From contig LSSN01001751.1 in NCBI GenBank assembly GCA_001970855.1, positions 1 to 21,870 on the forward strand: a DNA stretch of 21,870 bases, given 5' to 3'. Shown here piece by piece: positions 9,499 through 18,900 of this stretch (the stretch's first letter is position 1; every line of letters begins with the position of its first letter). Under the pieces are notes generated by a model. The model worked only from the letters and a program-made list of their open reading frames with translations, had not been told where the DNA came from and did not search any database. The position numbers and the translations under genes are program-made. The stretch is from Smittium culicis. Taxonomy: Eukaryota; Kickxellomycota; Harpellomycetes; Harpellales; Legeriomycetaceae.

Positions 9499-10944
9499 TC
9501 TTTACGAACAGCGTACATTTATGCGCAAATAATTACATTTTATGAAATTTCATATTTCATTTTAATCCAATAAATAAAATCTAATGTTTTTTTTAGCAAA
9601 TAATACTTTTAAAATGAAATAAATAAATAAAAAAATCAAAATGTCTTTCCAATTCAGCAAATAATAATTTTAATTTTAATTTTAGCTTATTCGTTCCAAT
9701 AGTTTATAACACCTACAAAGTGCTTTCTTCGTTCAGAATCGCCCGTGTAAAATATTAATACTTAAGCAGCTAAGGAATACTAACTGACTATACAATATTA
9801 TTGTTTGTTTGCAATTGAAGATGTCGTTGGAAAGGATGATAATATAAACAGTTTATAGGCTAAATTATGAAAGAAGGAGGGAGGAATAAAAGTGCATCTA
9901 TATGCACAAATTTCGAGATAGATTTACAATAGTTTTTTATTTGCATAACTATAAATGCGGTATTACCGAAACCAATTAATCCAACTTGAGCTTTTTAAAC
10001 TATTTATTTTTATCATATTTTTTCATTCAAAACAATCAATTTTAGCTCGGTATATCCACTCTCTAACAATATATATAATTGGAAGGAATTAAAATAAAAT
10101 AATGACTAAGTAAACGTGAGGTTGGGTCTTTTTTATTCAGGTAAAAAAGTCAAGTCTTTAACAAAACCAACATATCCGCATTATTTATGAATGTTTGTTT
10201 AATTAATTAAAAAGTCAACGATTTTCATAAACACATTTTTATATTCGCTTTTTAATGTTTGTGAATAAATTCTTATCGATAAGGCAAATTGCTGTGAAAA
10301 CCCCCTCATACTGAAGTTGGTATTTGGACAATGCGCTTTGAACAAGCGTAAGTTTATATCGATTATTCCAAATATTTTTTTAGTGGGGGAGCTTGATTAT
10401 TCAAGTTTAATTTTCAAAATTAATTGCTGTAGTTTAGTTTTCCCCCGAATCAAAAAAATGATAATGTGTCACCAGACCAACTTGTTTTTTAGAAATTTCA
10501 CAAATTTATCTAATTTTATATTTTTTGATTATCCAATCAATAGTTTTATTTGGTATTCGGACACTTGAGATTTGTATTTTTTATAAAAATAAATGTTTGA
10601 GCTCTTATTGAAGAGTTATTTTCTCCACTTTGTTTTAGAAATAAATTATTTGGTATTTAATAAAATGGATCAAATTCAAACAATGCAATAACTGCTTTAA
10701 AAATTTTAGTGCAGCAATTTGTGAAAAATATTGAATAATACTTATATATAAAGAAAGATAATTAAATCACGAAAAAACGTATAAAACCTGTTCAGAATTC
10801 CATGAACTAGCTATATTCATTTTTCTACAAAAATCCCAAGTCTAATATTTAAAGATATATATTTCTTGTAAAAACACATTATTTCCGTTCTTTGGAAAAA
10901 AATTCAGTCTGAAATCTACATATAATAGCACCAAATATTGAACA
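9499..10944. other. AT-rich spacer; weak ORF only
   Basis: No gene supported. The ORF at 10317-10568 has no recognisable domain. A good donor-like GTAAGT occurs at 10348-10353 near the start of that ORF, but I could not build a matching exon. Confidence 0.5.
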
Positions 10945-11250
10945 ATGTCATTTATACGCACAGGTTTGTTGAGGTCATTAAACAGTGCTGTAAAAAGTAA
11001 TAGATTTATCACCACATTTAGTACCCCCGCCCTTGCTTCAAAAGGTAGCGGTAATGTTATAAGCGACGATATGCTCGAAATCTTATCTGATATAAAAATA
11101 TTCAACTCAGTTGAATTGAACTCTGCTAAGGATCATTCAGCTGAAGATAGAATCGCATCAGAAAACGTCTTTTTTGATCATCAAAATGCATGGGAAGGGT
11201 TCTCACAGAAAAGTAATATCGAGAGCTTAGTCGGAAAAATCCCCGAATAG
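10945..11250 (+). CDS. Small predicted mitochondrial protein (101 aa), unknown function
   Basis: A 101-residue intronless frame begins with a clear mitochondrial presequence: four Arg/Lys (R5, R10, K17, R20), no acidic residue before D41, alternating hydrophobic and hydroxylated residues, and RFITTFS at 20-26 as a likely cleavage area. The mature part is acidic (roughly 38-101) and soluble, without a membrane helix; it ends in a segment with FDHQNAWEGF at about 75-84 and SLVGKIPE at the C-terminus. I do not recognise the family. Composition is clearly richer in G+C than the flanks and codon use looks protein-like, so I think it is real. The start codon has A at -3 (AACAATG). A further exon downstream cannot be excluded, but the frame ends cleanly. 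Confidence 0.7.
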   Translation: MSFIRTGLLRSLNSAVKSNRFITTFSTPALASKGSGNVISDDMLEILSDIKIFNSVELNSAKDHSAEDRIASENVFFDHQNAWEGFSQKSNIESLVGKIPE

Positions 11251-11880
11251 ATTGAATTTAACAATGATATTCTTAATCTTGATCAACTTTTATCTAAAAT
11301 TTTATCTCTTGACATATTTATCTTTGTACTATTAATAAAAATATTTTTATCATTCCATGAAGAGTTTACGTATTCATCCCCCCCCCCTCATAGTTATAAT
11401 TGTCGAAATTAAGTGATTATATTGATTATATAACCGAAACAATCACGTTTTAAAATTTTACTTACGCGTTTCATGTCGAAATTTAAATCTATTTTTGATT
11501 CCTAGTTATAATTTCATATATAAATATTTTCAACTATAAAATCATTAATACGTCACATTAAGTTTTTTATTTTTGTTTATACTTAAGTAATTATGCATTT
11601 TATGATATTTTATGATTTTTTTTTATATAGCCTAGATTTTATCGTCTTTTGATAAACTTTCTCTCTTAGAAAAGTTTTTCTTGGGCGAGCCAATAGGATT
11701 AGAGAATCTATAAATTTTTATTTCTTATCTACTATTCACTTTTTTTCACGCCCTTACTAAATAAAATTGACTATAACCATCGAACACGTAGTCTATCGAC
11801 TTTAACTTATTAATTTAACTTTGTTGACCTTGCCAAGAGCTACATTTTGGTACAAGTTTGGTCTCTTTAGACAAAGTTTA
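11251..11880. other. AT-rich spacer with a 10-C run
   Basis: No exon supported. A run of 10 C at 11378-11387 stands out. From about 11820 the composition becomes less AT-rich, perhaps the start of the element that follows. CAAGTTTGGT occurs at 11853-11862 and again at 11907-11916. Confidence 0.5.
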
Positions 11881-13060
11881 AATATTGCAATTAAATGATA
11901 AGTACCCAAGTTTGGTGCACGGTTTTAATTAGCCAAATCGAGGGGAAAAAAGTGCGCAAATCGCCGAATTTAACGAATTTGATTGTTTCGACTAATTTGC
12001 TCACATAAAAAAGCCCACACAAAAAAACTAAAAAAAAAAGCAAAGCACAAAAAAAAAACAGCTTTACCTACCACTATGACCAACGAAAAGCCTATTAAAC
12101 GCGCTAGAACCTTATTTAGCGACGATGTGAGGGGAAATTACCCTCAATACAGCACAAATGATGTACTTAACAGCAACACTGCTGATTATACTAGCGGCCA
12201 TGGAGCGCATCAGGGATGAACTGGGCATAAGCTCAGTGTTCATGCGCACCAGCACAGCTCATGAGCGTGCATACCATAAGTGACCGACCTCATCAAGGCT
12301 CCGATGAAGGCCCGGATGGCCACCTGGGTGACCGGGAGTGCCCGGTGGATCAAAAATTTTTGCTCTCAAGATTCAAACGGTCAGATTATCGTCACGATAG
12401 TCGACCGGAAACGACGAAATAACCGGTCTGTCATCCACCGGTGGACGGTGGATCGGAAAATTGGCAAAAATGGCAACTGGGTTGACTTTCAAGCTATGTA
12501 TCCGGACCTGAAGCTGGGTCTTCAGGACATTGGAAAAATGCGTATGGGCACATTCCGGACCGCCCAGCGCCTGTCGAACATGAAAATCGTCGACCAAAAA
12601 TTCAAAATTTTTTGCCCCTGCTGCAACTTGTGTGTGCCTGAGACGGTCGACCACATACTTCTGAGCTGCAGCCGGTGGCTAAATCACCAAACAACGACGA
12701 TCGGCCAGTTCATACCGACGCCGATCAGTTCTGACGAAAAAAGTTTACTCTCGAATTTCAACGAAGCCCAGTTGGGGCTAGTTGGAAAACTTCTTGGCGG
12801 AGGGGTCTAAACAATCTTTGATCCAGCTTCGAGCTGGCACAGCTGATCATAATTTTGAGTTGGAAACTGCCAAATTTTTGATCGGAATCCGCATGTCCAG
12901 AACACTTATACTGCAAAGTATAAGCGGTTCACGAGCCCTCTTATACAAATTCCAAGCGATTATGAATCTTCTAGAGCAGTGTATGGGAGTCTGTTGAAAT
13001 TTTATTTTTTTTACTTTTTAAAGATTTTTAAAGATTTTTTTCTGGTTATTTTTATCTTTT
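11880..13060 (+). mobile_element. Decayed LINE (non-LTR) retrotransposon
   Basis: A block much richer in G+C than its surroundings. It opens with a leader containing A-rich tracts (12003-12060) and an ATG at 12076, and ends in a T-rich tail near 13000-13060. It encloses the broken reading frames described separately. I found no clear target-site duplication, so both ends are approximate. The distance from the leader ATG to the zinc-binding domain is only about 0.55 kb, far too short for a full reverse transcriptase, so most of the element is missing internally. Confidence 0.7.
12076..12996 (+). pseudogene. LINE ORF remnant with frameshifts and internal deletion, zf-RVT domain
   Basis: The first frame runs from the ATG at 12076 to a stop at 12219 (start MTNEKPIKRARTLF). 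The region about 12150-12285 also reads openly in a second frame (containing MERIRDELGISSVF), so a frameshift lies in between. A third stretch, 12280-12810, carries a basic region and then CPCC, HILLSC and W, the zinc-binding domain that follows LINE reverse transcriptases. A further frame change near 12785 leads into 12782-12997, which looks like the native C-terminus (ELETAKFLIGIRMSR). The palm motifs of reverse transcriptase and an endonuclease domain are absent. 12539-12781 is the stretch matched at the window start. Dead copy; the zinc-binding call is good, the rest is inference. Confidence 0.72.
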
Positions 13061-14854
13061 TTATTTGTTTTTGATATAAACTCTGAGACTCAAAGTAATA
13101 TAATACGTGAACGATTGAGCTAGTGAAATTTATTAGCTCTAGCACCTAATAAAATTTTGAGTCGATAAAATTTCAGTCCTGGTTTATAATGACAATCCAA
13201 AACACAAGCTATAAATTATACATATTTTCCCCAGATCTTGAATCAATTTTGGCTATATTAAGAGATGCTTTATCAGTGTAAGTGGAATTTTTCATACTAA
13301 AACTACTATATTTTATAGCTATTCTAATAGCTAATATACATTTGATTTTTTATTTAATAAACTACATATGACCATAAAAAATTATAATAAACCAATCAAT
13401 AACACTCGAAGGAAAAGTTATTTCCATTTCCTGTGTTTTCATAGAAAAGAATTGAGCTTATACAATTTAATCTGATTTTAACTTGTATATATTGATACGA
13501 TTTGAAAATAGTTTCGATATACATTATAGTTTTTCTTCTATAATCTTCAAATTTATATATTCCCAAAAGATTAAATGAATATTACTCGTAAATATAACAT
13601 AAATTTATATTATAAATTATAAATTGTAAATTAAAACTAGAATCTATTTATTTTATTTAGCTTATAAGTAAAAATATTTATTTAAATTCGCCATTAGAAA
13701 TGCCTTCAATTGAAAAAAGAACCTAAGTAAAAATTAAAATTGTGTGGCTATGCATTATAAATCATTATCTTTATTCCCAAAATAACATCATGAGCTAATT
13801 ATTTTCAATATATTCGTTAAAAATAATCAAACTGTATATGTTATGGCTAACAGAAAAAAATAATAATTGCCAAAATAGACTTTTAAGAGTTTTTTAAATA
13901 GTAAATAATAGATAAAACATGGTTTTAACACCGTTTAAAAACATGATTTTATGATCTTATATGTCTTCATTTTTTAATAGCAGATATGTTTATATTGTGA
14001 ATGTAAATTTCTCGATAGTCTGAAATTTTTATTAACCTGAAATATGATATAAATATTTAAAATAATATATTTATATCAGAATTAATTCCTTTTCTGTTAT
14101 TCAAGTTATATAAAAAGCATCAGCTATAATTAGAAAAATACATTATAATCTATAACTTATTTCATTCTTGAATAATAATTTACAAGAATATTTTCTCTTG
14201 ATAATATTTTTTACTAAAATTTAACCCTAGAACCAAATGTAGACCTTAGACTTGAAAGAAAATTTTTATCTATGAGTTAGATCGGAGTAAATTTCGTAGA
14301 AATTTTATCGGTTAGACCCAATTTAACTATGTTTTGGAGATGATATAAATTTTAAAATTAGTCATCTACTATCTTAACCAATTCTAGTTATAGTATAATA
14401 ATAAGTTTTTATTTGTTTAAAAATAAATAAAAACTAGTTAATTTTAATTAATATAATATATTACAGTTTTATTTTAGAAACTATTTTACAAAATTCACAG
14501 ATTATATGCTTTTTATTTCATTTTATTTTATAATCGCGAGATTAATTAAATCAGATTAGATATTATCAAAATCAAAATCATAATCAAAAAACAGAAAATT
14601 TTATATTAAAACCAAAAATTTAATTACTATAATATATTTTTAGCTTCAATTTCAAAACATCATAGACTTCATCTTTTTAACTTTAAAAAATTCTGCATAA
14701 ATTGGAGCGCTATGAAATTTCATCATGCGTTATTTTACAGGTATTTATAGTCGATGTATGCAAAACTTATTTTCCATTTATAATTAGTATAACATACTTC
14801 ATAATAAGTAGCATATTTCTTTTATTGATTCAATTTATCAGAGCATATTAATTA
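13061..14854. other. AT-rich spacer, nothing recognised
   Basis: About 1.8 kb of very AT-rich DNA, stops in every frame, no repeat copies that I could match and no RNA gene. Confidence 0.6.
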
Positions 14855-15051
14855 TTTGCCCTTTCTCGTTCAAAAATCTTTAAAAAAACTAAATTAACGA
14901 TTTTTTTATGATTCAATGGCATTTTGATTATTTGCAGCTATATTATTATATACCGATGATCATGTGTGCCTCGGAATAATACTATTTTTGCTGAATCGAA
15001 TATGCTATATTTTGTAGATCATAAACAGCCTTCGACCTGTGAAAGAGTTAA
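14855..15051 (-). repeat. TTAA-flanked miniature element, copy 7
   Basis: 197 bp on the minus strand, flanks TTTG and TTAA. In reverse complement it reads TTAACTCTTTCACAGG, CTGTTTATGATCTAC, ATTCCGAGGC, GCTGCAAATAATCAA, GAATCATAAA and finally TTGAACGAGAAAGGG, the same block order as the other copies. More diverged than copies 5 and 6. Confidence 0.8.
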
Positions 15052-15443
15052 AGCTGGGTAAATGATGTCATTTAATAGTTTAATTAAATAAGCTCTATTT
15101 TATCTAATTATTATATATTTTCAGCGAATTTTATTTTGAATAAATCGATTCTTTTTTTATTATATAATTTATTATTTTCTATTTGTTATACGGAGCATGA
15201 AAATAATTTATTATTTATACTTGGGTAAACGCAAAGTAATGCTAGATAAATACGAATTTATCTTCATTCAAAGCCAATGATTTTAAAACAAATGTTCAAA
15301 ATATTAAAATTAATACAACGATATCAATTTTATTTAAACAGCTAATTTGTTTAGGGTTGTAAAATTCATTATTACGTAGTTTCTGATTATAAAATTGCTA
15401 TAAAAAACAAAATTTTATACGTACACCAACGTATGTATTGATA
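15052..15443. other. AT-rich spacer, nothing recognised
   Basis: No coding or repeat signal that I can support. Confidence 0.6.
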
Positions 15444-15642
15444 TATATGGGAGATTATTTGCACGTGCGGAACATTTACTATTAAACTTTTCCTCGACAT
15501 CTCCTTTAGTTTTATTTTTCAATACCATTAAAACATACATCAAATGAATTAACTGATATATCCAATTGTTTTATCCAATTCACATAAGCAAATATAATTT
15601 TAAAGAATCGAAGTTCCGCCATCCCTATGAATATCCCATATA
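15444..15642 (-). repeat. TA-flanked miniature inverted-repeat element, copy C
   Basis: 199 bp. Both ends carry TATATGGGA / TCCCATATA, and inside them GCGGAAC / GTTCCGC, so the ends are two-part inverted repeats, with TA as the likely duplicated target. This is the best-preserved copy of the family also seen at 1.4 and 9.4 kb. Confidence 0.68.
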
Positions 15643-15995
15643 GTAGATTACTGTTTAAGTTTAACTTTTTACTAGTTTACCTATTTGGAATTGCGGGTTA
15701 GGTAAAATTATTTGTTCAAGACAGAAAATTTTTGATTTTATTCCCTGATATAATTTATCAGAATAGTTAAGGCTGGCCAGGAGGAAAATATAAGTATAAA
15801 TAGTTTACTCAAAAAAATCTTTGATATTTCTGCAGGATATACACTTGTTACATCATTGGTTGATTAGTTCATTTGTATCAAAAAACTTCATCAATTAGTT
15901 AAATGGATTATGATAAATTTATTTATAAATAAAAGGGTAAATATATAGTTTTTATATGGTGGTAATAGGGCGTATCCAAAATAAAGTCATTGTAA
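15643..15995. other. 3' flank of the NDK-like gene
   Basis: AT-rich, no exon. It contains GGGCGTATCCAA at 15968-15979, which recurs inverted at 21734-21745 on the other side of the gene. No clear AATAAA lies just past the stop; an AATAAA lies within the last coding codons. Confidence 0.5.
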
Positions 15996-18900
15996 TTATG
16001 GTTTATTTAAGGTATTGCTGCTTTTAGAAATGTTACCACGTGCCTGTGATGGAAGAGGCGGTTTTCTTGTTTTTGGAGCTGGTTTATCACTAACATCTGA
16101 AGAAATAGGTTGTTTTTGTGTGTTTATTTTATCAGCAGAAGATCGCCCAAAAGTTGGAATTGGTGGTTTTCTGGATACTTTTCTTGGATTGGAGCCTTCA
16201 GTAGTAGAGTTTGCTGGTATTCCGATTTGGCTAGTTGCACTATTTTTATTCGAAGAGCTAATTGCGCGAGTAGTTGGCGCACTTTGTCTATGCGCTGTTG
16301 GTGTTGATTTAGATTCAAATGATGTCTTTCTAGTATCAGAAGTTGTTCTAGTTTTAGATACATCATGGATTTTAGCAATACTTGATGCTGTAGGTTTAAA
16401 GAAAGAAGGAGTGCTCTTTGAGGAAGTTGAAGGTTGTTTTGAAGAGCTAGGTGTGATAGGTGTTTTAGGCCTTAGGGTGTTAGATGAAGTAGGGGTTTTG
16501 GGTCTTATGTTGTCAATTTGTGCAGTCTTTTTAGATCTAGAGCTGTTTAGTGTATTAGGTGATTTAGGTGTAGAGCTGCCACTAGTTTTACTAACAGAAT
16601 TTTGGTTGATATTGCTACGCTTAGGGCTGTCAGGAGTAGGTGGTGGTATAATAGGTTTGGTGATAGTGGAATTTTTTGTATTTGACGAATTCTGGTCATC
16701 TTCAAGCGTGTCTTTATTCAGTTGAGACGATACTAAAATGTCACTTTCTGGTTGTAATAAATTTGGGTGCATTTTAGCTTCATTTAATTTGTCTGTCAAT
16801 ATTTCGACTTCATTCAAATCTTTAGTTTGATCCTTGTATTTATAAGATTGTGAATCGAAATCATCAGGGGTATTTATTGCTGCTGATTTGGAGTCGTCAA
16901 AATCGACTAAATCTACTTTATTGTTTTCTACTATGGCAGATGGTCCAATAGTAACATGGTCAACTGCGGAGGGTTCCTTTGTATTAGATTCCTTCTCGGA
17001 ACTGCTTGATTCAAGTTCATTTGATTCGTGATGCTTAACTTTAGAGGAGGACTCAAGGGCTGAAAGTATAACATTGTCTCTTTCAAGAGCGCCTACTTCA
17101 GATTTAGTAAGAGGGATTTGATCGCTTACTTTGGATTTGGAAGTGCCAACAGAACTAGAGCTTGAAAGATCGCTGGATATGTGCGAATCATTGTTTGATT
17201 TTTTAAGTAAAGACAAAAATACATTATTCTTTACTTCTGGTCTTTTAGAACTTGTGGCATCTTCATTTCTATCTCTTGTTTCGATGTTATTTTTAATTTT
17301 ATTCACAAAGGATTTATCTTTGCTAGGAGATCTGAAATCAGGCTTTTTAGTTGCCTTATTGTCAAAAATAAAGAATGGCGATTTTAATATCTTGCTAGAT
17401 ATTGTTGGGACAGGGTTTGTAATAGTGCTATCAGAATTTTTTGGTTCGACTGTTGATGCTTTAAAGTCTTCGGTAGGCTCTGATAAATTTGAGAGAACTT
17501 TAGAGTTTTTTGGGTTTTTATCGCTTATAGATTCAGATGTGGAATCATTTAGCTTGTGATCAGACCCATTTTCTTCGGTTAAATGGGTAATTGATGAATT
17601 TGAAGCAGAAATTTTCGCGTTGTGATTATATTCTTGCGATAAAGAATCATCCAATTTAGTAGAGGGTTGATTTAATGAAGGCTCTGTAGACTCTACATTA
17701 TCAAATTTATTAATAAACTTAGAAATGAGGCTAGAGGTTTTGATGGGGATAGTTTTTCTAGTCGACTCGAGATTTGAAGAAATGGTATTTGAAGTTTGCG
17801 TTTTTAGAGGAGCTTCAGTTGCTTGGCTGATATTAGCTTCAATATTTGTGTTTGATGAGCTTGAATCTAAAGATTGGGCTTTAGAAACTAATTCCGAAGT
17901 GCTGTGTTCAGAATGCGAGCTATCAGGGGTAGTTTTGTGATCAGCTGTGTTAACATTTGCGTCGACTGATGGAATCGAGTTTGTAGAATCATTAACTTCA
18001 ATATCAGAAGGCATGCTAGATTTCAAATCCTCAGCCTTAGATTCAAAAGTTTCAGGGCTTGAATCTTCAATGAGAATATCAGATGTAGTTTTGACCATAT
18101 CTGCGTTTTTGAGTTCAGGTTCGATAATAATTGATTGGTTTATTGGTCCTTTATTATCGCTATCAATTTCAATATCAGAAATTTTGACTTCTTGTTCAGA
18201 AGAAGCATGGGAAATATTAATATTAGACTCGACATCAATATAGTTAGATATTTTTTCATTTTGGTCTTGGAGTAATATGGTAGCTTCAGCTTGAGGCTCC
18301 TTATTAGATACCGCAACATCAATAACTGGGTTTTTATTTGCACTTCCGGGCTCAGTAATAGTTTCAGTGACATGTCCAAACGAATTTTCAGATAAATTTT
18401 CGGATTTTAAGCTAGATGTATTTTCATTTAATTCCGATGAATCAATGGCAGATTCAGGTACATTATCCTGTTTAATTAAATCTTCAGATTTGTTTTCAGG
18501 CAAAGCTACATCTTCAGCGATTTGTTCAACTGTTTCATTCAACGAGATTTCAATTTCAGAGACAGGTTCTAAGTCATTTGACTCTTTGTTATTAGCTGAA
18601 ATCACATCCTCGTTAATAGACATGGTCTGGTCTTTATCCAAGGTACTAGAGTCCAATTTAGGAATTATTTGATCATTAATTGGGATAGAAGCATCAGTAT
18701 GCGGATTTGGATCGTTCAAGCCAAAATTCATAGAAATATCAGTGATATTTGTCTCAATGTCTACTTCGCCTGATTCTATGTTCAATTCTTTTAGGGTTGA
18801 GCTTATATTATCGACAACCTCGTCTGGCAAGGTTAAGTCTTCAGTTTCAATGTTAGGAATATCTTGCTCAGCTTCAAGGTTTTCAGCTTCCAAATCAGCA

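Noticed and set aside
10317..10568. Possible exon with a GTAAGT donor at 10348
   Set aside because: No matching acceptor and frame could be joined to the gene at 10945, whose own ATG and presequence look complete.
10842..11105. Minus-strand ORF of 87 codons
   Set aside because: Overlaps the small mitochondrial protein gene in antisense and lacks any motif.
12373..12654. Minus-strand ORF of 93 codons
   Set aside because: Shadow of the LINE remnant, whose plus-strand reading holds the zinc-binding motif.
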